A DNA stretch of 64,000 nucleotides, from contig MKWA01000015.1 in assembly GCA_001899285.1 (NCBI GenBank), forward strand, positions 170,817 to 234,816, given 5' to 3'. The position numbers and the translations under genes are program-made. Origin of the DNA: Rhizobiales bacterium 64-17 (GTDB lineage Bacteria > Pseudomonadota > Alphaproteobacteria > Rhizobiales > Xanthobacteraceae). Positions 1-9,232 of the stretch are shown in pieces (the first letter of the stretch is position 1; every line of letters starts with the position of its first letter). The notes beneath the pieces were generated by a model. The model was not told the DNA's origin. It ran no database searches and saw only the letters and a list, made by a program, of their open reading frames with translations.

Positions 1-225
1 GAGCCGGTGGCCGGCATGACCGACGCGGAAACAATGCAAACGGCCGCGCTGCTGAAAGACATCAACCGCGAAAAGACCGTGATCGTCGTCGAGCACGACA
101 TGGCGTTCGTGCGTGAACTCGGCGTGCGCGTCACCTGCCTGCATGAAGGCCATGCCATCGCCGAAGGCACGATCGATCAGGTCTCCGCCAACGAGCGGGT
201 CATCGAAGTCTATCTGGGACGCTAA
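1..225 (+). CDS. urtD: Urea ABC transporter ATP-binding protein UrtD (C-terminal part only)
   Basis: The reading frame is open from the left edge and gives 74 residues, starting EPVAGMTDAE, the segment just after Walker B in branched-chain/urea ABC ATPases. The H-loop (IVVEHDMAFV) follows, then the usual LHEGHAIAEG tail. The protein would energise high-affinity urea uptake from the cytoplasmic face of the membrane. The start lies outside the window. The next gene (urtE) begins 3 bases after the stop, and urease follows, so urea uptake and hydrolysis are organised together. The family call rests on this context; on sequence alone it could be any LivG-type ATPase. Confidence 0.88.
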   Translation, partial: EPVAGMTDAETMQTAALLKDINREKTVIVVEHDMAFVRELGVRVTCLHEGHAIAEGTIDQVSANERVIEVYLGR

Positions 226-228
226 CCG

Positions 229-924
229 ATGCTCAATGTGAACGCTGTCGATCTGCATTACGGCGCGGCGCAGGCGTTGCGCGGCATCTCGCTCGATGCG
301 CAGGCGGGTAAGGTGACCTGCGTGCTCGGCCGCAATGGTGTCGGGAAGTCCAGTCTGCTGCGCGCCGTCACCGGTCGTCACACCGTGACGGGCGGAACGA
401 TCACGCTCGACGGCACCGATATCATCCGTCTGTCGCCGGCCGAGCGCGCCCGGCGCGGCGTCGCCTATGTCCCGCAGGGGCGCGAGATTTTCCCACTCCT
501 CACCGTCGAGGAGAATCTCGAAACCGGTTTTTCGCCGCTCAGGCGCGGCGACCGCAGCATCCCCGACGATGTCTATTCGCTGTTCCCGGTGCTGCGCTCG
601 ATGCTGCGCCGGCGCGGCGGCGATCTGTCTGGCGGCCAGCAGCAGCAGCTTGCCATCGGTCGCGCGCTGGTGATGCGGCCTAAACTTTTGCTCCTCGACG
701 AGCCGACCGAGGGTATCCAGCCGTCGATCATCAAGGATATCGGCCGGGCGATCGAGTATCTGCGCGGGCTGGGCGATATGGCCATCGTCCTGGTCGAACA
801 GTATCTCGACTTCGCCCGGGAGTTGGGCGACCGGCTGGTGGTGCTGGATCGTGGGGCCGTGGTCTATGCCGCCGATCGTGAGACGGTGGACGACGCGGCC
901 CTGAAACGGGCGCTGGCTATCTGA
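229..924 (+). CDS. urtE: Urea ABC transporter ATP-binding protein UrtE
   Basis: A 231-residue LivF-type ABC ATPase. Walker A is GRNGVGKS (residues 34-41), the signature is LSGGQQQQ, Walker B is LLLLDEPTEGIQP and the H-loop region is VLVEQYLDFA. Length and the EGIQPSII segment fit UrtE. It should pair with UrtD as the second nucleotide-binding subunit of the urea importer; the permeases UrtB/UrtC and binding protein UrtA would lie upstream of the window. The start ATG is 3 bases after urtD. The gap to ureD is only 27 bases, so urease genes may be cotranscribed with the importer. Confidence 0.92.
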   Translation: MLNVNAVDLHYGAAQALRGISLDAQAGKVTCVLGRNGVGKSSLLRAVTGRHTVTGGTITLDGTDIIRLSPAERARRGVAYVPQGREIFPLLTVEENLETGFSPLRRGDRSIPDDVYSLFPVLRSMLRRRGGDLSGGQQQQLAIGRALVMRPKLLLLDEPTEGIQPSIIKDIGRAIEYLRGLGDMAIVLVEQYLDFARELGDRLVVLDRGAVVYAADRETVDDAALKRALAI

Positions 925-951
925 GCGAAGTCCGGCATACCATCTCATCCC

Positions 952-1782
952 ATGCAATCCATACCCGCCGACGACCGGCTGATCTTCGACGCCAATCGTG
1001 GTGACGGCCGGGTCGCGTTCAGTGTTGCGGCGCATCGTGGCGTCACCCGCCGGCAGATGGTGAAGGAACGCGGGCCGCTGCGGGTCCGGTTCCCGAATGT
1101 CGAAAGCGGGGCGCTGGAGGCCGTGATCGTCAACTCCGCGGGTGGCATCACCGGCGGCGATGCGCTCGCGGTCGAGATCGATGTCGGCCGCGGCGCGCAG
1201 CTTGTGGCAGGCACTACGGCTGCCGAGAAAATCTATCGCTCGACCGGAGCCGATGCGTCGTTATCGGTGTCGCTCTCGGTGCAAGCCGCCGGCCGGCTGC
1301 ATTGGCTGCCGCAGGAAACCATCTTGTTCGACCGGGCACGGCTGGCGCGTCGCATCGATATCGATGTGGCGGAAGGAGCCTCGCTGGTGATGGCGGAATC
1401 GCTGGTGTTCGGCCGCGCCGCCATGGGCGAAAGCGTGACCGACGGGCGGGTGGTCGACCGCTGGCGCGTGCGCCATGCCGGTCGTCTGGTATTCGCGGAA
1501 AACGTGCGTCTTGAGGGGGCGATTGCGGAACGCCTTGCGCATCCGGCGGTGGCGAAAGGCTGGCACGCGGTGGCGACGCTGTTGATCGTGCCGGGCGATG
1601 AGACGGTGGTGACACAGGTGCGCGAGAGCTGCGCGGCATTTCGCGGCGAGGCCGGCATCTCCGCGTGGAATGGGATCGCCGTGGCGCGGTTCTGCGCGCC
1701 GGATGGCGCGGCGTTGCGCCACGACATCATGACGATGCTGGCGGCCTTGCGCGTGGCGCTGCCACGGCTGTGGCTACAATGA
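952..1782 (+). CDS. ureD: Urease accessory protein UreD
   Basis: A 276-residue protein of the UreD/UreH family, the scaffold that binds urease apoprotein and recruits UreF and UreG for nickel insertion. It has the family signature [10 protein letters not shown] (residues 61-70), then EKIYRST and [15 protein letters not shown]. Length is normal for the family. It is the first gene of the urease operon proper and lies 22 bases before ureA. No defects are seen. Confidence 0.95.
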   Translation: MQSIPADDRLIFDANRGDGRVAFSVAAHRGVTRRQMVKERGPLRVRFPNVESGALEAVIVNSAGGITGGDALAVEIDVGRGAQLVAGTTAAEKIYRSTGADASLSVSLSVQAAGRLHWLPQETILFDRARLARRIDIDVAEGASLVMAESLVFGRAAMGESVTDGRVVDRWRVRHAGRLVFAENVRLEGAIAERLAHPAVAKGWHAVATLLIVPGDETVVTQVRESCAAFRGEAGISAWNGIAVARFCAPDGAALRHDIMTMLAALRVALPRLWLQ

Positions 1783-1804
1783 AGAAGGACGAGGCGAGCC
1801 CCCG

Positions 1805-2107
1805 ATGAATCTCACGCCCCGCGAGAAGGACAAATTGCTGATCGCGATGGCCGCCGTGGTGGCGCGGCGGCGGCTGGAGCGCGGCGTCAAGCTCAATCAT
1901 CCGGAGGCAGTGGCACTGATCACCGACTTCATCATGGAAGGCGCGCGCGACGGCCGGACCGTCGCCGAGTTGATGGAGGCCGGCGCGCAGGTGCTGACCC
2001 GCGAGCAGGTGATGGATGGCATCCCCGAGATGATCCATGACATCCAGGCGGAAGCGACATTTCCCGACGGCACCAAGCTGGTGACCGTGCATAATCCAAT
2101 CCGGTGA
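1805..2107 (+). CDS. ureA: Urease gamma subunit UreA
   Basis: A 100-residue urease gamma subunit. It begins [12 protein letters not shown] and ends [15 protein letters not shown], both typical of UreA. It assembles with UreB and UreC into the cytoplasmic enzyme that hydrolyses urea to ammonia and carbamate. Gamma and beta subunits are separate genes here, as in Klebsiella and most rhizobia, rather than fused as in Helicobacter. The stop overlaps the Shine-Dalgarno region of the next gene, which suggests translational coupling. Confidence 0.97.
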   Translation: MNLTPREKDKLLIAMAAVVARRRLERGVKLNHPEAVALITDFIMEGARDGRTVAELMEAGAQVLTREQVMDGIPEMIHDIQAEATFPDGTKLVTVHNPIR

Positions 2108-2115
2108 GGACCCGT

Positions 2116-2688
2116 ATGAAGAAGGTTGCGGCGACAGGTTTTCTCGTTGTCATGAGTTCGGCCTCGCCGGCACTGGCGCATGTCGGCGCCGGCGACGTGC
2201 ACAGTTTCGCCAGCGGGATGCTGCATCCTCTGTCGGGCCTCGACCACATGCTGGCGGCTTTCGCCGTCGGCCTGTGGGCGGCGCTGTCCGACGCGCGGCG
2301 GCCGCTGGTCTGGCCGATCACCTTCGTGGTGGTGATGGCGCTGGCAACGGTGCTCGGCGCGGGTGGGGTGCCGCTGCCATTTGTCGAACCGGCGATCGCC
2401 GGCAGCGTGCTGGCGCTCGGCCTCCTGATCGCACTGTCGGTGCATGCGGGCACATGGGTCGGCGCGGCGCTGATCGCGCTGTTCGCCGTGGTGCACGGCC
2501 ACGCGCACGGCGCGGAGGGCGGCGCATCGCTGTCTTATCTCTCCGGACTTGTCGTCGCGACGGCGGTGCTGCATGCGGCGGGCCTGGCGTCGGGCCGCGC
2601 CGCGCAACTGCTCAATGCCACGCTCGCGGCACGCGCCGTTGGCGGCCTGATCGCTGCCGCCGGCGTCTGGCTGCTGGCGGCGGGGTAG
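2116..2688 (+). CDS. ureJ: HupE/UreJ family nickel permease-like membrane protein
   Basis: About 190 residues. An N-terminal signal-like segment ([21 protein letters not shown]) is followed by the family motif [10 protein letters not shown], several hydrophobic helices and a VVHGHAHG motif. HupE/UreJ proteins are linked to nickel uptake for hydrogenase or urease; location between ureA and ureB fits nickel supply. I chose ATG 2116 because GTGAGGA lies five bases upstream. A GTG at 2104 that overlaps the ureA stop is an alternative and would add four residues. Confidence 0.88.
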   Translation: MKKVAATGFLVVMSSASPALAHVGAGDVHSFASGMLHPLSGLDHMLAAFAVGLWAALSDARRPLVWPITFVVVMALATVLGAGGVPLPFVEPAIAGSVLALGLLIALSVHAGTWVGAALIALFAVVHGHAHGAEGGASLSYLSGLVVATAVLHAAGLASGRAAQLLNATLAARAVGGLIAAAGVWLLAAG

Positions 2689-2692
2689 CGCC

Positions 2693-2998
2693 ATGATCCC
2701 CGGTGAACTGTTCGTCAAACCCGGCGAGATCGAGCTCAATGTCGGGCGCAAGACAGTGACGCTGACTATCGCCAATACCGGCGATCGGCCGGTGCAGGTC
2801 GGCTCGCATTATCATTTCTTCGAAACCAATCCGGCCTTGAAATTCGACCGTAAGAAAGCGCGCGGCATGCGGCTCGACATCGCCGCCGGCACAGCGGTGC
2901 GGTTCGAGCCGGGCCAGACCCGCGAGGTGACGCTGGTGGCGCTCGCCGGCAAGCGCACGGTCTACGGCTTTCGCGGCGACGTGATGGGGAAGCTGTAG
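2693..2998 (+). CDS. ureB: Urease beta subunit UreB
   Basis: A 101-residue urease beta subunit. It begins [16 protein letters not shown], has the [14 protein letters not shown] motif, and ends [16 protein letters not shown]. These are hallmark UreB segments. It is a structural subunit of the (UreABC)3 enzyme. The start is four bases after the ureJ stop, and the ureC start follows the stop directly, so the three are very likely cotranscribed. Confidence 0.97.
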   Translation: MIPGELFVKPGEIELNVGRKTVTLTIANTGDRPVQVGSHYHFFETNPALKFDRKKARGMRLDIAAGTAVRFEPGQTREVTLVALAGKRTVYGFRGDVMGKL

Positions 2999-4711
<1,713 letters not shown>

Positions 4712-4731
4712 CGTCCGATAGGATCGAGTTG

Positions 4732-5298
4732 ATGCGCGCGACCGCTGTGAAACCCGCCGGCTCCTGGAACGGCGAAGCCGCCGACAGCATCGTGCTGGAT
4801 TACGACGATCGTCACCGCCGCCGCATGGCGATGACCGGCACGCACGGCACGTCGTTCCTGCTCGATCTGGCAGAGGTGACGTGGCTGCGCTCCGGCGATG
4901 CGCTGGCGCTGGAAGACGGGCGGCTGATCGAGGTGGTCGCCGCGCCGGAACCGCTCCTGGAAATCCGCTGCGCCGATCCGCTGCATCTCGCCCGTGTCGC
5001 CTGGCATCTCGGCAACCGGCATCTGCCGTCGCAGATCATGCCGAAGGCGATCCGCATCCGCCGCGATCATGTCATCGCCGACATGGCGCGCGGCCTCGGC
5101 GCGCAGGTGCGAGAGATCGAGGCGCCGTTCGATCCGGAGGGCGGCGCCTATGCGGAGAGTGCCGGCGGCCACGCCCATGGTCATTCCCATGATCACTCCC
5201 ATGATCATTCTCATGATCATTCCCATGGCCACGCCCATCACCATCATGACCACGACCACCATCACGATCATCACCACGGACACAGCCATGGCGGGTGA
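4732..5298 (+). CDS. ureE: Urease accessory protein UreE with long His-rich tail
   Basis: A 188-residue nickel metallochaperone. The N-terminal UreE domain ([26 protein letters not shown]) is followed by the nickel-binding region NRHLPSQI and then a tail of about 45 residues with about two dozen histidines in HDHS, HHHH and HGHS runs. Such tails store and deliver nickel to UreG. The start at 4732 ([10 protein letters not shown]) is preferred over an upstream GTG within ureC because family homology begins there. Its 3' end carries a 12-bp tandem repeat, annotated separately. Confidence 0.93.
   Translation: MRATAVKPAGSWNGEAADSIVLDYDDRHRRRMAMTGTHGTSFLLDLAEVTWLRSGDALALEDGRLIEVVAAPEPLLEIRCADPLHLARVAWHLGNRHLPSQIMPKAIRIRRDHVIADMARGLGAQVREIEAPFDPEGGAYAESAGGHAHGHSHDHSHDHSHDHSHGHAHHHHDHDHHHDHHHGHSHGG
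5174..5233 (+). repeat. 12-bp tandem repeat encoding HxHS units in ureE
   Basis: Five consecutive near-identical 12-bp units (consensus CCCATGATCATT) run from 5174 to 5233 and encode the His-Asp-His-Ser part of the UreE tail. A sixth, more diverged unit follows. The unit length is a multiple of three, so gain or loss of a unit would keep the frame and only change the number of nickel-binding histidines. Confidence 0.85.
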
Positions 5299-5309
5299 CG
5301 GGGACTAAG

Positions 5310-6050
5310 ATGGCCGGCGAGAAGAGGCGAGTGCATCAGGCGCCGGCTGCGTTGCCGACCGATCCGCCGTTGTCGGCGGCGGCGCTGTATCGGCTCGCCA
5401 CCTGGCTGTCGCCGGCGTTTCCGGTCGGCGCCTTCGCTTATTCGAGCGGAATCGAATGGGCGGTGGAGAGCGGCGACATCCGTGATGCCGCGACGCTGCG
5501 TGATTGGCTGCGCGTGCTGCTCGCCGAGGGTGCGGGCGCGAGCGACGCGATTTTCTTTGCGCTGGCCTACCGTGCGGTTGCCGCAGCCGATAATACGGCT
5601 TTGAAAGATGTCGTCGAGCTCGCGGTCGCGTTTGTTCCAACGCGCGAGCGGCATCTGGAGACAACCACGCAGGGGCAGGCGTTCCTCGCCGCGACGCGGG
5701 CGGCGTGGCCGTGCGCGGCGCTCGATCGGTTTGCAACCGTCTGGAGCGGTCCGGTCGCTTATCCCGTGGCGGTGGCGGTCGCCTGTGCCGGTCATGACGT
5801 TCCCTTGCCGGCGGCACTCCATGCCTTTCTCGCTGCGCTGACCGCGAACTGGGTGTCGGCCGGCGTGCGGATCATTCCGCTCGGCCAGACCGACAGTCAG
5901 CACGTCATCCATGCGCTGGAACCCGATGTGCAAGCCACGGCGCGGCGCGCGCTGAACGCGACGGTGGAGGATCTCGGTGGTGCGGCATTTCGGGCCGACC
6001 TCGCCAGCGTCCACCACGAAACCCAATATACGCGGCTGTTCCGCAGTTGA
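5310..6050 (+). CDS. ureF: Urease accessory protein UreF
   Basis: About 246 residues of the UreF family, with the signature [19 protein letters not shown] and the C-terminal YTRLFRS tail. UreF links UreD to UreG and stimulates nickel transfer. GGGGA at 5300-5304 precedes ATG 5310 by five bases, which decides this start. A GTG at 5295, overlapping the ureE stop, would add five residues and is possible. ureG begins 13 bases after the stop. Confidence 0.93.
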   Translation: MAGEKRRVHQAPAALPTDPPLSAAALYRLATWLSPAFPVGAFAYSSGIEWAVESGDIRDAATLRDWLRVLLAEGAGASDAIFFALAYRAVAAADNTALKDVVELAVAFVPTRERHLETTTQGQAFLAATRAAWPCAALDRFATVWSGPVAYPVAVAVACAGHDVPLPAALHAFLAALTANWVSAGVRIIPLGQTDSQHVIHALEPDVQATARRALNATVEDLGGAAFRADLASVHHETQYTRLFRS

Positions 6051-6063
6051 TGAAAGGATCGTG

Positions 6064-6684
6064 ATGATGCCCAGTCCCAACGGACCGCTTCGTGTCGGTA
6101 TCGGCGGGCCGGTCGGCTCCGGCAAGACCGCGCTCATGGATTCACTGTGCAAAAACATGCGCGAGCGCTACGATATCGCCGCCATCACCAACGATATCTA
6201 TACCAAGTGGGATGCCGAGTTTCTGATGCGCTCCGGCGCCCTCGCCACCGAACGCATCGTCGGTGTCGAGACCGGTGGCTGCCCGCATACCGCGATCCGC
6301 GAGGACGCGTCGATGAATCTCGCCGCCGTCGCGGACATGCGCGCGAAGTTTCCGAACCTCGACATGGTGCTGATCGAATCCGGTGGCGACAATCTCGCCG
6401 CGACATTTTCACCGGAACTGGCGGACCTGACGATCTATGTGATCGACGTCGCTGCCGGCGACAAGATTCCGTCCAAGGGCGGACCGGGGATCACGCGATC
6501 CGATCTCCTCGTCATCAACAAGGTCGATCTCGCACCGCATGTCGGTGCTTCGCTGGAGAAGATGCGGACCGACGCGACGCGTATGCGCGGGCCGCGCCCG
6601 TTCGTCATGACCAATCTGCGCGCCGGCGACGGGCTCGATACCATCGTGTCTTTTATCGAGCAGAAGGGCGGGCTTTCGAGCTAG
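6064..6684 (+). CDS. ureG: Urease accessory GTPase UreG
   Basis: A 206-residue SIMIBI-class GTPase that powers nickel insertion into urease. It has the P-loop GGPVGSGKT (residues 14-22), the metal-binding CPH motif at C73-P-H75 ([12 protein letters not shown]), [15 protein letters not shown] and the NKVDLAP guanine-specificity motif. An AAGG sequence lies just upstream. ATG 6064 and ATG 6067 are adjacent and both possible. This is the last gene of the urease operon; a 151-base gap follows. Confidence 0.97.
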   Translation: MMPSPNGPLRVGIGGPVGSGKTALMDSLCKNMRERYDIAAITNDIYTKWDAEFLMRSGALATERIVGVETGGCPHTAIREDASMNLAAVADMRAKFPNLDMVLIESGGDNLAATFSPELADLTIYVIDVAAGDKIPSKGGPGITRSDLLVINKVDLAPHVGASLEKMRTDATRMRGPRPFVMTNLRAGDGLDTIVSFIEQKGGLSS

Positions 6685-6731
6685 CCGACGGGGTGGTGCC
6701 TCGCTGCGCGGCCACGCGATTTTTTCCGGCA

Positions 6732-6745
6732 TTGCACCCGTGCAA
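6732..6745. promoter_or_regulatory. Perfect palindrome upstream of the NMT1-type binding protein gene
   Basis: TTGCAC-CC-GTGCAA, a perfect 14-bp inverted repeat in the 151-base gap between ureG and the gene at 6836. It is followed by a T-rich stretch (6765-6773). It looks like a dimeric repressor operator, though a short stem with a distant T-run could also act as a weak terminator for ureG. No regulator is assigned. Confidence 0.4.
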
Positions 6746-6835
6746 AATTGCCGTGCTCGTACGCTATTTTTTTACCGACGTCGTTGCCAGCGGCGATAAA
6801 GTCGCGCGGCGTATAAACGCGAAGCGGAGGATATT

Positions 6836-7816
6836 ATGCCGGTCGGCGCGATCCGTTTGTTGGCGGCGATATTTGCCGGAGTTGTCATGAGCCTGTCTGC
6901 TGCCCGTTCGGAAACGCTGAATGTGATGGTGTTTCAGGGTGTTCAGAACTGGCCGCTGTTCGCCGCCGATCAGAAGGGCGCATTCGCCAAATACGGCCTG
7001 ACGGTGAACCAGAAGATTGCGCCGAATTCGGCTGAGCTTCGCGACGGTCTGAAAGAAGGACGTTATCAGGTCGTTCATACGTCGGTGGACAATGCCGTGG
7101 CGATGGCGGAGCACGCTGGCGCCGACATCGCTGTAGTGCTCGGTGGCGATAACGGCTGGAACGATCTCTATGTTCAGCCGGGCATCAACAGCTATGCCGA
7201 TCTGAAGGGCAAGACAGCGATCGTCGATGCGGTCGATACGGCATTCGCGTTTCAGCTTTATCAGATGCTGAAACTCAACGGCGTCGATAAATCGCAGATC
7301 ACCATCAAGCCGGTGGGCGCGACGCGGTTTCGGCTGCAGGCGATCACTACGGACAAGACCGTCGCGGCCTCGATGCTCAATCTGCCGTTCTCGCTGCAGG
7401 CCGCGCAGGCCGGACTCAAGAAACTCGGCACCGCGACCGATGTGATCGGGCCTTACCTCTCGACCACCGGTTTCGTCATGCGATCCTGGGGCGCCGCACA
7501 CCGTGATTTGCTGGTGCGCTATATCCGCGCCTATCTTGAAGGTCTCGACTGGGTTCTCGATCCGGCGAACAAGGCCGAGGCGGTTGCCATGCTGGCCAAG
7601 GGGCTCAACATTTCGCCGGCCATGGCGGAGGCGTCTTACGCGGTCGCGACCGATCCCAAGTCCGGCTTCGCCCGCAAGGCGGCGATGGATCTGGATGGTT
7701 TTCGCAACGTGCTGAAGCTGCGCGCCGAGCAGCATGGCGACTGGGGCGGCGTACCGCCGTCGCCGGACAAGTATCTGGATCTGTCGTATTACAACGAGGC
7801 GATCCGCGCCCGCTGA
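6836..7816 (+). CDS. NMT1/THI5-type ABC transporter substrate-binding protein
   Basis: A 326-residue exported protein with a signal peptide (about residues 1-25, ending SLSAARS). The periplasmic-binding fold opens LNVMVFQGVQNWPLFAADQKGAFAKYG, typical of the NMT1/SsuA group that binds thiamine or riboflavin precursors, nitrate, sulfonates or aromatic acids. No permease or ATPase gene adjoins it, so it either uses the transporters further along or serves as an orphan receptor. It follows urease but is probably a separate transcription unit because of the gap and palindrome. The ligand cannot be read from sequence. Confidence 0.85.
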   Translation: MPVGAIRLLAAIFAGVVMSLSAARSETLNVMVFQGVQNWPLFAADQKGAFAKYGLTVNQKIAPNSAELRDGLKEGRYQVVHTSVDNAVAMAEHAGADIAVVLGGDNGWNDLYVQPGINSYADLKGKTAIVDAVDTAFAFQLYQMLKLNGVDKSQITIKPVGATRFRLQAITTDKTVAASMLNLPFSLQAAQAGLKKLGTATDVIGPYLSTTGFVMRSWGAAHRDLLVRYIRAYLEGLDWVLDPANKAEAVAMLAKGLNISPAMAEASYAVATDPKSGFARKAAMDLDGFRNVLKLRAEQHGDWGGVPPSPDKYLDLSYYNEAIRAR

Positions 7817-7826
7817 TGCGAGCGTG

Positions 7827-8294
7827 TCACTTGACGGCGATATAGCTGGTCGGGATCGCCGTGGTGTATTTCATTTCCTCCATGGCGATCGAGGAACTGA
7901 TGTCGGAGAATTCCAGCCGGCTGATCATCCGCTGGTAGACGAGATCGTAGGTCTCGATGTCGGGCACGACGATGCGAAGCTGATAGTCGGCTTCGCCGGT
8001 CAAGCGCCAGGCTTCGACGATTTCCGGAATATCGGCGATCAGCTTGCGGAACGCCTGCAGCCATTCGACGGCATGGCGCGGCGCCTTGACCGTGGCGAAC
8101 ACCGTCATCGGCACATTGGCCTTGCGCCGGTTGAGCAGGGCGACCCGGCGGGTGATGACGCCATCATCTTCCAGCTTCCGGATGCGCCGCCAGCACGGCG
8201 CGGTGCTCATGCCAATCTTCTCGGCGATCGTTGCGACCGAGACTGAGGCATCGGCCTGCAGGATATCGAGGATCTTCCGGTCTGCGGCGTCCAT
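7827..8294 (-). CDS. Lrp/AsnC family transcriptional regulator
   Basis: A 155-residue Lrp/AsnC regulator. An N-terminal winged helix-turn-helix (MDAADRKILDILQAD to about residue 55, recognition region MSTAPCWRRIRKLE) is followed by a RAM effector domain (EIVEAWRLTGEADYQLRIVVPD). These sense amino acids or small metabolites. I placed the start at ATG 8294, where family homology begins, not at the earlier in-frame start at 8363. A TATAAT-like -10 lies on the minus strand at 8343-8348. It is divergent from the Asp/Glu racemase gene, which is the likely target. Confidence 0.92.
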   Translation of the reverse strand: MDAADRKILDILQADASVSVATIAEKIGMSTAPCWRRIRKLEDDGVITRRVALLNRRKANVPMTVFATVKAPRHAVEWLQAFRKLIADIPEIVEAWRLTGEADYQLRIVVPDIETYDLVYQRMISRLEFSDISSSIAMEEMKYTTAIPTSYIAVK

Positions 8295-8476
8295 TCGTTG
8301 CTCCGGGAACGCGGTTTGCCGTGCTTCGCGGATTCTTGATAAATTATACCTCAAAAATTTCAATATGTGAGAATTTATAGCCAGAAATCGGCAAAACTAC
8401 CAAATCTTTCCGATAAAATTGCCGGACCAGGGCGATAAATTGCCGGTCAGACGCTGACATCAGGGATAATAAAGCC
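8295..8476. promoter_or_regulatory. Divergent AT-rich promoter region with 22-bp-spaced direct repeats
   Basis: The 182 bases between the divergent regulator and racemase genes are clearly AT-richer than their surroundings. They hold a minus-strand -10-like TATAAT (8343-8348). They also hold two near-identical direct repeats, CGATAAAATTGCCGG at 8411-8425 and CGATAAATTGCCGG at 8433-8446, whose starts are 22 bp apart, about two helical turns. This is a plausible binding array for the Lrp-type regulator in front of the racemase gene. Confidence 0.5.
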
Positions 8477-9199
8477 ATGCGCACGATCGGCCTGCTGGGT
8501 GGAATGAGCTGGGAGAGCACCGCGGTGTATTATCGCCGGATCAACGAAGAGGTCCGGAACCGCCTCGGCGGCCTGAATTCCGCGGAGGTGCTGATGCGCT
8601 CGGTGAATTTCGACGACATCGTCAGTTTGCAGCGCGCCGGGCAGTGGGATCAGGCGGCGCATCTCATGGCGACACTGGCGGGCGATCTCGAACGGTCTGG
8701 AGCGGCCTGTATCGTGATCTGCACCAACACCATGCACAAGCTAGCGGACGCCGTGCAGGGGGCGGTCTCCGTGCCGGTTTTGCATATCGCCGATGTCACA
8801 GCCGCAGAGGTGATGCGGGCGGGGCTGCGCAGGCCGCTCGTGCTCGCCACCCGCTACACCATGGAACAGGATTTCTACGTCGGGCGCCTGCGCGACAAGT
8901 TCAATCTCGATCCGCTGGTGCCCGACGACGACGGGCGGACGGTGGTCCATCAGACGATCTTCGACGAGTTGTGTCAGGGCGTCGTCCGCGATAGCTCACG
9001 TCAGCACTTCCGCGATATCATCGCGCGCGGTCGTGCGCAGGGTGCGGATTGCGTGATCCTCGGCTGCACCGAGATCGGATTGCTGATTGGCGAACAGGAC
9101 ACGGACTTGCCGGTTTTCGATTCCACGCTCATTCATGCCGACACGGCGGTTCGCTTCTCGCTGGCGAACGACGATGCGCCGCGCATGAGCGCGGCCTAG
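8477..9199 (+). CDS. Aspartate/glutamate racemase family protein
   Basis: A 240-residue member of the Asp/Glu racemase superfamily. It starts MRTIGLLGGMSWEST, close to the YgeA/aspartate racemase group. The two catalytic cysteines are visible at C82 (ICTNTMHK) and C197 (LGCTEIGLL), so a cofactor-independent two-base racemase is expected. It lies divergent from an Lrp-type regulator and upstream of a run that ends with a D-amino-acid dehydrogenase-like gene. This suggests D/L amino acid interconversion, but the exact substrate is unknown. Confidence 0.9.
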   Translation: MRTIGLLGGMSWESTAVYYRRINEEVRNRLGGLNSAEVLMRSVNFDDIVSLQRAGQWDQAAHLMATLAGDLERSGAACIVICTNTMHKLADAVQGAVSVPVLHIADVTAAEVMRAGLRRPLVLATRYTMEQDFYVGRLRDKFNLDPLVPDDDGRTVVHQTIFDELCQGVVRDSSRQHFRDIIARGRAQGADCVILGCTEIGLLIGEQDTDLPVFDSTLIHADTAVRFSLANDDAPRMSAA

Positions 9200-9232
9200 A
9201 GACGGCATCGCAACCATGAGGGCCATCCAGCC

